Source: Lysobacter sp.
GTDB taxonomy: Bacteria; Pseudomonadota; Gammaproteobacteria; Xanthomonadales; Xanthomonadaceae
NCBI GenBank assembly: GCA_008015835.1
Contig: SSGH01000007.1
Span: 248,001 to 312,000 of the forward strand
Length of the DNA stretch: 64,000 bases
Reading direction: 5' to 3'
The position numbers and the translations under genes were made by a program. This document shows positions 8,623 to 22,002 of this stretch, in pieces (positions within the stretch are counted from its first letter, which is position 1; the number at the start of each line of letters is the position of its first letter). The notes beneath the pieces are model-generated. The model made no database searches. It was not told the DNA's origin and saw nothing but the letters and a program-made list of their open reading frames with translations.

Positions 8623-10692
8623 ATGTCCTCCGACGCCGCCATCGCCGACGCACCGCCCGCCTCGCGCGCAGCGCGGGCGGTCGCGCTGCTGGGCCCGATC
8701 GCGGCGGTCGTCGGCGTAGTCGCGCACGCACTGTGGCGGGTGCAGCCCGCCGAGCGATTCGCGCTGTCGTTGGTGCTGGCCGGCGTGGCGCTGTCGGTCG
8801 CATGGCCGCTGCGCCGCGTGCTGCGCTGCTCGACCGCGGCGGCGGTCGCGCTGGCGTGGACGCTGGCGCTAATCGTGTACGTCGGGCCGTTGCCCGCGCT
8901 CGCAGCGGCGACGCTCGGTGCGACCGCGTTGGCCATCGGTCTGCGCGTCGTGCCGGTCGCGTGGTCGGGCCGCATCGCCATCGCCTGCGCGGTGGGCTTG
9001 GTCGCGATCGCCGGGCTGTGCGGCTGGCTGGTGACCTGGCCGATCTTTCGGCCGTGGCTGTGGTGGCCGCTGTCGCTGGCGATCATCTTGTGGCGTCGCC
9101 GCGCGCTGCGCGACGCGATCCGCGATGCCCTGTCCGGCGCGCGCAACGCCGTCGCCGACGCGCCGCGCGTCGCGACCTGCGTCGCGCTGCTGTTGGGGCT
9201 CGCGAGCACCGCGTGTTGGATTCCGGCGATGCAGATCGACGACATCGCCTATCACCTCAATCTGCCGACGCAACTGATGCTGCACGGCCGCTACGCGCCG
9301 CAGCCCGAGCATCAGGTGTGGGCGTTCGCGCCGTGGGCCGGCGACGTGCTGCACGGCATCGTCTTCGTCCTGGCGCGCGGCGAAGCGCACGGCGCGATGA
9401 ACGCGCTGTGGCTGCTGCTGGCGGCGGGCGCGGCGTGGTCGATCGCGGCCGGTCTCGGCGCCTCCGCGCGCGAACGATGGGCGGCCGTGGCGCTGTTCGC
9501 GAGCCTGCCGCCGTTGGTGTGGATCGCGGCCGGCATGCAGACCGAATTGGCGGCGACTGCGGTGTTGCTCGCCTTGGCGGCGGTGGTGGTCGCGCCCGGC
9601 GAGGGCGGCGCGAATAGCGGCCCACTCGTCGCGGGCGCGGCACTGTTCGCCGGACTGTTCGCGCTGAAAGTGGTCCACGGCTTCTCCGCGCTGCCGCTGC
9701 TGGTCTATGCGGCGTGGCGACACGGCATGAGCGCGCGCGGCATCGCGACCGCGCTCGCGCTCTTCGCGGCGTTGGCGCTGTCGAGTTACGCGCAATCGTG
9801 GCTCGCCACCGGCAATCCGCTGCTGCCGATGTTCAACGATGTCTTCCGCTCGCCGTTCTTCCCGATCGCGCAATACCGCGACGCGCGCTGGTTCGCGGGA
9901 TTCGATCTCGCCTTGCCCTGGCGCATGACCTTCGACACCGACCGCTACGTCGAAGCCTGGGACGGCGGCCTCGGGCTGTCGTTGATCGCGCTGGCGGGCG
10001 TCTGGGCGTGGTCGCTGTTTCGATCCGGCGCGCGCGCGTTCGCGCTCGCCGCGACGGCGGTGCTGTTGCTGCCGTTGATTCCGATGCAGTACGCGCGCTA
10101 CGCGTACCCGGGGCTCGCCTTGTTCTGCGTCGCGCTGCCGGTCGGTTTGCGCGCGCGCATCGGCACGCGCGCGTTCGCGTGGTTGATCGTCGGCGTATGC
10201 GTCGCGAATCTGGCCTATCAGGCGAACGCGAGTTGGCTGCATCACTCCGCCGCGATCAAACGCACGATTCGCGCGATCGGCGACGACGATGTAGTGCTGC
10301 GGCGCTATTCGCCGGAGCGCATCTTGGCGCGCCGCATTCCCGATACGCCGACCGACCTCATGCTCGCGACCGATCCGTATCGCAGCGTCGTCGCGACCTT
10401 AGCGGGGCGCGGCCGCACCGTCGGTCAGCACGACCCCGATTTGGCCGGCGCGGCGGAAGTCGCAGACCGCGACCTCAGCGGCCGCGCTTGGGCGGCGCTG
10501 TTCGCGCGCGAACGCATTCGTTGGACGATGCTGACCGCGTCGCGCGCGAGCCCCGCGTTGCGCGCGGGCCTGCGCGCCAGCGGCGCGCGACTGGACGCGC
10601 GCATCGACGACGCCGAACTCTGGCGTCTGCCCGATGCCGATGCGAACGCGAGCGAGGGGCATGCCGACACGGCTAACGAGGCGTCGCCATGA
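8623..10692 (+). CDS. Polytopic membrane protein, probable GT-C fold glycosyltransferase
   Basis: 689 residues (701 if translation starts at the ATG at 8587). It has more than ten hydrophobic helices and a short soluble C-terminus. The early loop QIDDIAYHLNLPTQL has a DD pair in the place where GT-C enzymes (ArnT/PMT type) keep catalytic acids, and the next loop has WAFAPWAGDVLH. Such enzymes use polyprenyl-phosphate sugars on the periplasmic side. The stop codon overlaps the start of a GtrA gene (ATGA), which supports a role in lipid-linked sugar transfer. The acceptor is unknown, and the family call rests on topology and motif only. Confidence 0.6.
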   Translation: MSSDAAIADAPPASRAARAVALLGPIAAVVGVVAHALWRVQPAERFALSLVLAGVALSVAWPLRRVLRCSTAAAVALAWTLALIVYVGPLPALAAATLGATALAIGLRVVPVAWSGRIAIACAVGLVAIAGLCGWLVTWPIFRPWLWWPLSLAIILWRRRALRDAIRDALSGARNAVADAPRVATCVALLLGLASTACWIPAMQIDDIAYHLNLPTQLMLHGRYAPQPEHQVWAFAPWAGDVLHGIVFVLARGEAHGAMNALWLLLAAGAAWSIAAGLGASARERWAAVALFASLPPLVWIAAGMQTELAATAVLLALAAVVVAPGEGGANSGPLVAGAALFAGLFALKVVHGFSALPLLVYAAWRHGMSARGIATALALFAALALSSYAQSWLATGNPLLPMFNDVFRSPFFPIAQYRDARWFAGFDLALPWRMTFDTDRYVEAWDGGLGLSLIALAGVWAWSLFRSGARAFALAATAVLLLPLIPMQYARYAYPGLALFCVALPVGLRARIGTRAFAWLIVGVCVANLAYQANASWLHHSAAIKRTIRAIGDDDVVLRRYSPERILARRIPDTPTDLMLATDPYRSVVATLAGRGRTVGQHDPDLAGAAEVADRDLSGRAWAALFARERIRWTMLTASRASPALRAGLRASGARLDARIDDAELWRLPDADANASEGHADTANEASP

Positions 10693-11072
10693 GCCTCACC
10701 CGACAAGGCCGCTATTACCTCTTCATCGGCGGCGTGCAGTGGCTGGTGGACTGGGGCGTGATGGTGCTGGTCAGCCATCTCGGCGCGGCGGTGGAAATCG
10801 CCAACGTCTGCGGACGCGTCAGCGGCGCGATGTTGGGGTTCTGGCTCAACGGCAGGATCACGTTTTCTTCGAACGACACCGCCCTCGGTCGTCGGCAGTT
10901 GCAGCGGTTCGTGCTGATGTGGCTGTGCAACACCACGATCAGCACGTTCGCGATGAGCCGCATCGACGATGTGTTCGGCCTGCAGTGGGCGTGGCTGGCG
11001 AAACCGGCGGTGGAATTGGCGCTCGGAGTGGTTGGCTTTCTGTTATCGCGGCATTGGGTCTACAAGGCCTGA
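10689..11072 (+). CDS. GtrA family membrane protein
   Basis: 127 residues, four membrane helices, with the GtrA/DPMS-associated pattern: RYYLFIGGVQWLVDWGVMV at the start, NVCGRVSGAMLGFWLNGRITF in the second helix pair, and RHWVYKA at the end. GtrA-family proteins are thought to help flip or present undecaprenyl-phosphate-linked sugars. The gene overlaps its upstream neighbour by ATGA, so the two are translationally coupled and probably work on the same lipid-linked sugar. Confidence 0.88.
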   Translation: MSLTRQGRYYLFIGGVQWLVDWGVMVLVSHLGAAVEIANVCGRVSGAMLGFWLNGRITFSSNDTALGRRQLQRFVLMWLCNTTISTFAMSRIDDVFGLQWAWLAKPAVELALGVVGFLLSRHWVYKA

Positions 11073-11087
11073 TCCTATCGATCAGCC

Positions 11088-11170
11088 CCGTAGAGCGGAG
11101 GGAAGCTCCGCTGTCCCGTCTCCGGAGACATGTTTAGCGGAGCTTCGCTCCGCTCTACGGGCGGGGATCC
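11088..11170. repeat. Inverted pair of GTAGAGCGGAG...CTCCGCTCTAC elements
   Basis: The unit GTAGAGCGGAGGGAAGCTCC (from about 11090) is followed about 25 nt later by AGCGGAGCTTCGCTCCGCTC and CTACGGGCGGGGATC in the opposite orientation. Each unit is itself a small palindrome. The same pair, including the GGGCGGGGATC border, recurs at 19961-20040, and a single copy lies at 63693-63715. It is a dispersed REP-like family. Confidence 0.75.
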
Positions 11171-11185
11171 GGTCGAATTCCAACA

Positions 11186-11211
11186 AAAACGCCGGCTTTC
11201 GCCGGCGTTTT
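11186..11211. terminator. Bidirectional rho-independent terminator between gtrA-like gene and atpC
   Basis: An 11-bp stem AAAACGCCGGC / GCCGGCGTTTT closes a TTTC loop. It has T-rich flanks on both strands. It lies between two convergent genes and would end both the glycosyltransferase transcript and the atp operon transcript. Confidence 0.85.
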
Positions 11212-11252
11212 GATGATGTCGCATGCGTGCCGCGAAGCCCGCGAACGCAACC

Positions 11253-11675
11253 TCAGTGCTTGAGGTTCTTGCGCAAGCGCTCCAACGCGCTCAACTGCGC
11301 CAGACTCATCGCCAACTGCGCTTGCGCCTCTTCGGTGCTCATCTTCGGATCTTTGTGCTCCAGCGCGCGCTTGGCTTCGTCCATCGCCGCGCGCACCGCC
11401 GCTTCGTCGATGTCGTCGGCGCGGATCGCGGTATCGGCCAGCACCGTCACCACCTGCGGCTGCACTTCCAGAATGCCGCCGGAGATCGCGAAGTCCAAGG
11501 TCTCGCCGTTCGGCGTGGTGACGACGACCTTACCGGGCTTCAGACGCGTGATCAGCGGCGCGTGACGCGGCGCGATGCCGAGCTCGCCCTGTTCGCCGGT
11601 GGCGACGACGAGCGTGGCTTCGCCGTGGAAGATCTCGGCTTCGGCGCTGACGATGTCGCAACGGATGGTGGCCAT
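11253..11675 (-). CDS. atpC: ATP synthase F1 subunit epsilon
   Basis: 140 residues from [12 protein letters not shown]; a longer in-frame ATG at 11726 would read through the palindromic repeat upstream and is rejected. It has the N-terminal beta-sandwich ([20 protein letters not shown], residues about 13-32) and the C-terminal helical hairpin rich in A, E and K. Epsilon belongs to the central stalk and can inhibit ATP hydrolysis. It is the last gene of the operon, 132 nt after atpD. That gap holds a paired REP-like element. Confidence 0.96.
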   Translation of the reverse strand: MATIRCDIVSAEAEIFHGEATLVVATGEQGELGIAPRHAPLITRLKPGKVVVTTPNGETLDFAISGGILEVQPQVVTVLADTAIRADDIDEAAVRAAMDEAKRALEHKDPKMSTEEAQAQLAMSLAQLSALERLRKNLKH

Positions 11676-11705
11676 AGGTATTCCAGATTCTTCGAGAGAT
11701 TTCTC

Positions 11706-11795
11706 GTAGGGTGGGCCCTGGCCCACCGCTCTTATCTCAACATCGAGCGTTCGCGAACGCCCGATGTTTCGTCATGGTGGGCCAGGGGCCCACCC
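11706..11795. repeat. Paired GTAGGGTGGGCC/GGCCCACC palindromes between atpD and atpC
   Basis: One palindrome (11706-11727, GTAGGGTGGGCC...GGCCCACC) and a second in opposite orientation (11776-11795) flank about 48 nt. That spacer contains a further inverted repeat built around GCGTTCGCGAACGC. The whole gap could fold into one long RNA stem in the operon mRNA. Confidence 0.8.
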
Positions 11796-11807
11796 GACGT
11801 CATGACG

Positions 11808-14160
<2,353 letters not shown>

Positions 14161-14172
14161 CTCGTCTCTCGC

Positions 14173-14257
14173 GTAGGGTGGGCCCTGGCCCACCATCGTG
14201 AATTCAAGTCGTTTCGATCTTTCGATCGTGTAGCGGTGGGCCAGGGGCCCACCCTAC
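14173..14257. repeat. Paired GTAGGGTGGGCC/GGCCCACC palindromes between atpA and atpG
   Basis: One copy (14173-14194) and an inverted copy (14235-14257, ending in ACCCTAC) fill the 104-nt gap between the alpha and gamma genes. It is the same element as between atpD and atpC. It could form a strong hairpin in the operon mRNA. Confidence 0.8.
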
Positions 14258-14264
14258 GGAACGA

Positions 14265-15815
<1,551 letters not shown>

Positions 15816-15828
15816 GGTTGTTTCCTGT

Positions 15829-15917
15829 GTAGGGTGGGCCCCTGGCCCACCATTACGAACCCGGAAAGGATCGCAGTGGTTTATGTGGTGCGATGGTGGG
15901 CCGAGACCCGCCCCACG
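15829..15917. repeat. Paired palindromes between atpH and atpA, one arm degenerate
   Basis: The left copy (15829-15851) is a good match with one extra C in the centre. The right copy (15895-15917, GGTGGGCCGAGACCCGCCCC) is eroded. This is the third gap of the atp operon to hold the same inverted pair. Confidence 0.7.
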
Positions 15918-15923
15918 AATCGT

Positions 15924-16457
15924 TTATTGCGCGAGCGCCGTCTGCAGGCGCGCCAGCTTGCTCTTGAGCGAACCGTCGATCACCACGTCGCCAGCATCGA
16001 TGATCGCGCCGCCGATCAAGCTGTCGTCGACCGCGGTCTCGACCTCGACGTCGCGACCGAAGCGGCGCTTGAGCGCGGCCTTGATCGTGTCGAGTTCGGC
16101 CGAAGGCAACGCCGCGGCCGACGTGATCTTGGCTTTGACGACGCGTTCGGCCTCAGCGCGCAGTTCGTCGAACAGCCCGGCGATTTCCGGCAGCAGCGGC
16201 AGGCGACGGTTGTCGGCCAGCAGCGCGAGGAAATTGCCGAACGCTTCCGAGACGTGACCGGCGGGCGGCGCGAGCAACGCGACGGCGTCGGCGCGTTCCA
16301 AGCGCGGATGACCGAGCAGCGCATTGACCCGCGGATCGGCGGCGACGCGCGACGCGAACGCCAAGGCGTCCGACCACTGCGCCGCGGCGCCGGCTTCGCG
16401 CGCGATCGCATAAGCGGCGCGGGCGTAGGGGCGTGCGAGCGTGAGAGCCTGGCTCAT
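15924..16457 (-). CDS. atpH: ATP synthase F1 subunit delta
   Basis: 177 residues starting MSQALTLARPYARAAYAIAREA, the usual delta opening. A six-helix N-terminal domain precedes a C-terminal region with the family pattern VDDSLIGGAIIDAGDVVIDGSLKSKL (about 140-165; GG and D-S-L residues). Delta holds the peripheral stalk to the top of F1. It begins 16 nt after atpF. Confidence 0.97.
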   Translation of the reverse strand: MSQALTLARPYARAAYAIAREAGAAAQWSDALAFASRVAADPRVNALLGHPRLERADAVALLAPPAGHVSEAFGNFLALLADNRRLPLLPEIAGLFDELRAEAERVVKAKITSAAALPSAELDTIKAALKRRFGRDVEVETAVDDSLIGGAIIDAGDVVIDGSLKSKLARLQTALAQ

Positions 16458-16473
16458 CGAAGTCTCCGTTCCG

Positions 16474-16944
16474 TCAGAGCTGCGCGGCGAGGTCGTCGAT
16501 CAACGCCTTGTGGGCGTTGGCGTCGATTTCGCGCTTGAGCAGCTTTTCGGCGCCGCTGACCGCGAGCGCGGACACCTGCTTGCGCAGATCTTCCTTGGCG
16601 CGGTTGGCGGCGGCGGCGATGTCGGCTTCGGCCAGCGCCTTCTGGCGGTTGGCTTCGGCGACGGCGTCGTTCTTGGCCTGATCGACGATCTGATTGGCGC
16701 GCTGATGCGCCTGCTCGATGATTTCGTTGGCCTTCGTCCGCGCGACCTTCAGTTCCTCGTTGACCTTCTCTTCGGCCTGGGCGAGGTTCTTCTGCGCGTT
16801 GTCGGCGGCGGCGAGGCCATCGGCGATCTTCTTCTGCCGTTCCTCGATCGCCTTCATCAACGGCGGCCAGACGAACTTGACGGTGAACCAGATGAGGATC
16901 GCGAACGAGATCATCTGGCCCAGCAGGGTGATATTCGGATTCAT
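16474..16944 (-). CDS. atpF: ATP synthase F0 subunit b
   Basis: 156 residues starting [20 protein letters not shown], matching the E. coli length. There is one N-terminal membrane helix (about 5-27) and then a long charged coiled coil to the C-terminus ([23 protein letters not shown]). It is the dimeric peripheral stalk between subunit a and delta. It lies 105 nt after atpE. Confidence 0.97.
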   Translation of the reverse strand: MNPNITLLGQMISFAILIWFTVKFVWPPLMKAIEERQKKIADGLAAADNAQKNLAQAEEKVNEELKVARTKANEIIEQAHQRANQIVDQAKNDAVAEANRQKALAEADIAAAANRAKEDLRKQVSALAVSGAEKLLKREIDANAHKALIDDLAAQL

Positions 16945-17049
16945 GACGTGCCCTGAGAAGCGTGTCCTGCGAATCGACGCACGCCACGGCTCAGCCGCGA
17001 CATGCGCTTGCGGTAACGCGGCCCGTCGTGCGGACCGCGCCGATGCCGA

Positions 17050-18331
<1,282 letters not shown>

Positions 18332-18709
18332 CTAGGCGCGTCCGAGCACGGCGCTCGCCGACAGCAGCGGCGCTACGGCCGCCAGCGCCATGCCGGCCAA
18401 CACCGCGACCGCCGGCCAAGCGAAGACCGCGATCGCGACATACAGCGCGACGATCGCGAGCGTCCATTTCGCCGCCGTTCCGAGCAGCAAGCGCGCGAAA
18501 ATCGCACCTGCGCGGCCGACGCCGCCCGAGAACGTGAAAGCACCGGCGATCCCGCCGCCGATCGCGATCGCTGCGCCGCCGACCAACGCCCCGAGCGCCG
18601 CTTCGCGTCCGAACGCCAGACATACGAGCGAGGCGAGCAGCGTCGCGACGGCTTGGGAAACGACCGCGCGTCGCGCCAGCCGCCGGCCCGCCGGAACGGA
18701 ATTCAGCAC
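18332..18709 (-). CDS. atpI: ATP synthase subunit I (AtpI family)
   Basis: 125 residues with four predicted membrane helices. The pattern is that of proteobacterial AtpI: basic N-terminus (GRRLARRAVVSQ), FGREAALGALVGGAAIAIG in helix two, and RLLLGTAAKWTLAIVALYVA in helix three. AtpI-type proteins assist c-ring assembly. It is the first gene of the atp operon, about 80 nt downstream of the predicted promoter. Confidence 0.88.
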   Translation of the reverse strand: MLNSVPAGRRLARRAVVSQAVATLLASLVCLAFGREAALGALVGGAAIAIGGGIAGAFTFSGGVGRAGAIFARLLLGTAAKWTLAIVALYVAIAVFAWPAVAVLAGMALAAVAPLLSASAVLGRA

Positions 18710-18790
18710 ACGGCACCTGGGGAGTTAGCGAAAGCGAGAGCGGATTCGGCCGGACACCGCCCGATCAAAACCGCTCTGCGAAGCCTGAAA

Positions 18791-18820
18791 AGTATAGCAG
18801 TCGGGCGTTTTCCGGGGCAA
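18791..18820 (-). promoter_or_regulatory. Sigma-70 promoter of the atp operon
   Basis: On the minus strand TTGCCC (18815-18820) and TATACT (18791-18796) are separated by 18 nt. The element lies about 80 nt before the atpI start, with no other gene between. Confidence 0.65.
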
Positions 18821-19158
18821 CCGACCATGGTCGAAAACCCGAGCCGGCCCGCGACGCCGGTCGCAGATCGCCGCGCCGGGCCGCCCGCCGCTCCCGCTGG
18901 GGGAGATCGCAGCCCGTGACCCTCGATGCCCCGGAAACGCACCGCCGCTCGGGCGCGACCGCGCGGGCGCGGCGCACGGTATGTCGCAGGCGACGCTGGC
19001 GCCAGACCATCTCGACGGCAGCGGCGGCCGGCCCAACGCCCGCTCCGCCAAGCGTTCCTGAACGGCACGGACGCGGCCGGGAACTTCGATTCCGCGCGGC
19101 GAGTCCACGTTCTCGCCTGCGCTCTCTCCTTCCTCGTCTCACCTCGCACGCGCAGGTA

Positions 19159-19191
19159 CGAAGCCCCGTTCGCCGGGGCTTCGTTCGTTTT
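19159..19191 (+). terminator. Hairpin terminator, T-tract on the plus strand
   Basis: A 10-bp stem CGAAGCCCCG / CGGGGCTTCG with a TTCGC loop is followed by TTCGTTTT on the plus strand. No plus-strand gene is seen upstream, so it may end an unrecognised short transcript. It could also serve the minus-strand racemase gene, though the T-tract on that side is poor. Confidence 0.6.
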
Positions 19192-19240
19192 GGGGATCGA
19201 CATCGCTCGCCGCGCGGAACCGTTGCCGCGCGAAAACGGC

Positions 19241-19933
19241 TCAATCCGTCAGCGCCCAGTCGGCCGCCGCCTCGGCATGAATGCGGGCGGTATCGAACAG
19301 CGGCACGGGCGCATCGCCCTCGCCCACCAGCAGGCCGATCTCGGTGCAACCCAGCACCACGCCCTGCGCGCCTAGCGCGACGAGGTCGGCGATGATCGCG
19401 CGGTAATCCGCGCGCGAGGCGTCCTCGAAACGGCCGAGACAGAGCTCTTCGAAAATCACGCGATCCACGCGTGCGCGCTGCGCGGCGTCGGGCACGTACA
19501 CCTCGATCCCCGCCGCTTCCAAACGTTCGCGGTAGAACGCGCGCTCCATCGTGAAACGCGTACCGAGTAAACCCACGCGCACGACGCCCGCGGCGCGAAT
19601 CCGCTGCGCGGTCGCATCGGCGATGTGCAGCAGCGGTATCTCGACAGCAGCTTCGATCGCCGGCGCGACGAGATGCATGGTGTTCGTGCACAGCACGATC
19701 GCGTCCGCGCCCGCCGCACGCAGCCCGCGCGCGGCATCGGCGAGCCGCGTACCGGCCGTTTCCCAATCGTCGGCGCGCTGCAGCGCTTCGATTTCGGCGA
19801 AATCGACGCTGTGCAGCAGCAGTTTCGCCGAGTGCAACCCGCCAAGCCGCGCGCGCACACGCTCGTTGACGATGCGGTAGTAGGGAATCGTGGATTCCCA
19901 GCTCATACCGCCGAGCAGGCCGAGGGTTTTCAT
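19241..19933 (-). CDS. Aspartate/glutamate racemase family protein
   Basis: 230 residues from MKTLGLLGGMSWESTIPYY; an in-frame ATG lies six codons further upstream. The two catalytic cysteines of the cofactor-independent racemases are present: C in IVLCTNTMH (about residue 82) and C in GVVLGCTEIGLLV (about 194). GGMSWEST is the usual signature of the YgeA/aspartate racemase branch. It should interconvert L- and D-amino acids, but the substrate (Asp, Glu or other) cannot be fixed by sequence. Gene order gives no further hint. Confidence 0.88.
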   Translation of the reverse strand: MKTLGLLGGMSWESTIPYYRIVNERVRARLGGLHSAKLLLHSVDFAEIEALQRADDWETAGTRLADAARGLRAAGADAIVLCTNTMHLVAPAIEAAVEIPLLHIADATAQRIRAAGVVRVGLLGTRFTMERAFYRERLEAAGIEVYVPDAAQRARVDRVIFEELCLGRFEDASRADYRAIIADLVALGAQGVVLGCTEIGLLVGEGDAPVPLFDTARIHAEAAADWALTD

Positions 19934-19960
19934 GCGCGACTCACCCCGCATCCTGTAGAG

Positions 19961-20040
19961 CGGAGCGCAGCTCCGATGAAGACCTATCCGAAGCCATCGA
20001 GGCGTTCAGCGGAGCTGCGCTCCGCTCTACGGGCGGGGAT
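19961..20040. repeat. Inverted pair of GTAGAGCGGAG elements between the racemase gene and lpdA
   Basis: TGTAGAGCGGAGCGCAGCTCC and, about 35 nt on, AGCGGAGCTGCGCTCCGCTC followed by TACGGGCGGGGATC in reverse orientation. Same family and same border as at 11088-11170. The border runs up to the last codons of lpdA. Confidence 0.75.
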
Positions 20041-21872
20041 CATTTTTTCTTCGGGATATAGAGGTCGGTGATGGTGCCGTCGAACACTTCCGCGGCCATG
20101 CCCACCGATTCGCTGAGCGTCGGATGCGGGTGGATGGTGTGGCCGATGTCGGCGACTTCGCAGCCCATTTCGATGGCGAGCGCGGCTTCGGCGATCAGAT
20201 CGCCCGCATGCACGCCGACGATGCCGGCGCCGACGATGCGATGCGTCGCTTCGTCGAAGATCAGTTTGGTGAAGCCTTCGGTGCGGCCCAAACCGATCGC
20301 GCGACCCGACGCGGCCCACGGGAATTTGCCGACGCCGATCTTCAAACCTTTGGCCTTCGCTTCGGTTTCGGTCACGCCGACCCAGGCGATTTCCGGGTCG
20401 GTGTACGCCACCGACGGAATCACGCGCGCGACCCACTCTTTCTTTTCGCCCGCGGCCACTTCCGCCGCGAGTTTGCCTTCGTGCGTCGCTTTGTGCGCCA
20501 ACATCGGTTGGCCGATGATGTCGCCGATCGCGAAGATGTGCGGCACGTTGGTGCGCATCTGCCGATCGACCTCGATGAAACCGCGTTCGGTCACGGCGAC
20601 GCCGGCCTTCTCCGCGCCGATCTTCTTGCCGTTCGGCGCGCGGCCGACGGCGACCAACACGCGGTCGTAGGTGTCCTTCGCCGGGACGCTGGCGCCCTCG
20701 AACGCGCACACGATGCCCTTCTTCGACGCCTTGGCTTCGACGACTTTGGTTTTCAGGTGAATCGCGACGCCCTGCTTCTTCAGACGATCGGCGAGCGGCT
20801 TGATCAGATCGGTGTCCGCGCCCGGCATGATCTGGTCCATGAACTCGACCACGGTGACTTCGCTACCGAGCGCGCGATACACGGTCGCCATTTCCAAACC
20901 GATGATGCCGCCGCCGACGACGAGCAGGGATTTCGGCACCTCGGCGAGCATCAGCGCGTCGGTGGAATCCATCACGCGCGCGTCATCCCATGGGAACGCC
21001 GGCAATTTCACCGGCTGCGAACCGGCGGCGATGATGCAGTGCTCGAAGCGGATCAATTGCGTACCGGACTCGCCGACGACTTCGATTTCGTTCGGCGACA
21101 CGAATGCGCCGACGCCCTGCACCACGCGCACTTTGCGCTGCTTCGCCATGCCGGCGAGGCCTTTGGTGAGTTGGCCGACGACTTTGTCCTTGTAGCCGCG
21201 CAGCGCGTCGAGCGCGATCTTCGGCGCGCCGAACTCGATGCCGTAGTCCTTGGCGTGCGCGGCTTCGTCGATCACGTTGGCCGCATGCAGCAAGGCTTTC
21301 GACGGAATGCAGCCGACATTGAGACAGACGCCGCCGAGCGCGGCGTAGCGTTCGACGAGCACGGTATCGAGGCCGAGATCGGCGCTGCGGAACGCGGCCG
21401 TATAACCGCCGGGGCCGGCGCCGAGGACCAGCATGCGGCATTCGATGTCGGCTTTGCGGCCGGTGGAGGCGGCGGCGACCGGTGCGGGCGTTGCGGCTTC
21501 GCTCCTTCCCCCGCTCGCGGGGGAAGGCTGGGATGGGGGCTGCTGCGCGACAGCGCCCTCACCCGTCGCGCTGCGCGCGCCGACCTCTCCCGCAGGCGGG
21601 AGAGGTGAAGAAGCACCCGCCGCTTCAACGCCTGCGGCTTCCAGAATCGCGATGACGCTGCCTTCGGAAACCTGGTCGCCGAGTTTGACCTTCAGCTCCT
21701 TCACCACGCCGGCGACGGACGACGGCACTTCCATCGTCGCTTTGTCGGACTCCAGCGTCACCAAGCCCTGATCTTTCGCGACGGTATCGCCGGGCTTCAC
21801 CAGGATTTCGATCACCGGAATATTGTCGAAGTCGCCGATGTCGGGGACTTTCGCTTCGATCGTGTTCGTCAT
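20040..21872 (-). CDS. lpdA: Dihydrolipoyl dehydrogenase (E3) with an N-terminal lipoyl domain
   Basis: 610 residues. Residues about 1-80 are a lipoyl domain (lysine in ESDKATMEV), then a Pro/Ala linker, then a full E3: FAD site GAGPGGYTAAFR, redox disulfide CLNVGC, NAD site GGGIIGLEMA, and the C-terminal His-Glu dyad in HPHPTLSES. It re-oxidises dihydrolipoamide for the pyruvate dehydrogenase complex. E3 enzymes with their own lipoyl domain are known in other proteobacteria. The linker at residues about 89-123 is encoded by two perfect palindromes typical of intergenic repeats. It lies downstream of aceF, 126 nt away. Confidence 0.96.
   Translation of the reverse strand: MTNTIEAKVPDIGDFDNIPVIEILVKPGDTVAKDQGLVTLESDKATMEVPSSVAGVVKELKVKLGDQVSEGSVIAILEAAGVEAAGASSPLPPAGEVGARSATGEGAVAQQPPSQPSPASGGRSEAATPAPVAAASTGRKADIECRMLVLGAGPGGYTAAFRSADLGLDTVLVERYAALGGVCLNVGCIPSKALLHAANVIDEAAHAKDYGIEFGAPKIALDALRGYKDKVVGQLTKGLAGMAKQRKVRVVQGVGAFVSPNEIEVVGESGTQLIRFEHCIIAAGSQPVKLPAFPWDDARVMDSTDALMLAEVPKSLLVVGGGIIGLEMATVYRALGSEVTVVEFMDQIMPGADTDLIKPLADRLKKQGVAIHLKTKVVEAKASKKGIVCAFEGASVPAKDTYDRVLVAVGRAPNGKKIGAEKAGVAVTERGFIEVDRQMRTNVPHIFAIGDIIGQPMLAHKATHEGKLAAEVAAGEKKEWVARVIPSVAYTDPEIAWVGVTETEAKAKGLKIGVGKFPWAASGRAIGLGRTEGFTKLIFDEATHRIVGAGIVGVHAGDLIAEAALAIEMGCEVADIGHTIHPHPTLSESVGMAAEVFDGTITDLYIPKKK
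21504..21605. repeat. REP-like palindromes inside the lpdA coding sequence
   Basis: Two perfect hairpins: 21504-21527 (CCTTCCCCCGC / GCGGGGGAAGG) and 21584-21605 (CCTCTCCCGC / GCGGGAGAGG). They are translated in frame as part of the linker between the lipoyl and E3 domains (SPLPPAGEVGARSATGEG). Confidence 0.8.
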
Positions 21873-21885
21873 ATCCGCATTTCCC

Positions 21886-22002
21886 GTAGGGTGGGCCCCA
21901 GGCCCACCATGGATGCGGGCCGCAATCCCGCCGCTCGAGCGGGCGCGATGCCCATCGGTATTCGTTTGGATCTTAAAACGGTGGGCCTAGGACCCACCCT
22001 AC
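21886..22002. repeat. Paired GTAGGGTGGGCC/GGCCCACC palindromes between aceF and lpdA
   Basis: One copy at 21886-21908 and an inverted copy at 21980-22002 lie 71 nt apart. The same element occurs in the atp operon gaps. The TAG stop codon of aceF (21999-22001) is part of the right-hand copy. Confidence 0.8.

Larger units (their letters stand above)
18710..19240. other. 531-nt stretch without a convincing gene upstream of atpI
   Basis: It holds the atp promoter (18791-18820) and a hairpin (19159-19191). The open frames here on both strands are arginine-rich with no recognisable domain and no ribosome-binding site. I see no RNase P, tmRNA or tRNA signature. Confidence 0.6.

Noticed and set aside
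18710-19240. Search for RNase P RNA, tmRNA or tRNA in the atpI upstream gap
   Set aside because: I could not find the conserved core motifs or a cloverleaf on either strand.
19961-20040. Insertion sequence remnants
   Set aside because: The repeats are short palindromes without any transposase coding or target duplications.
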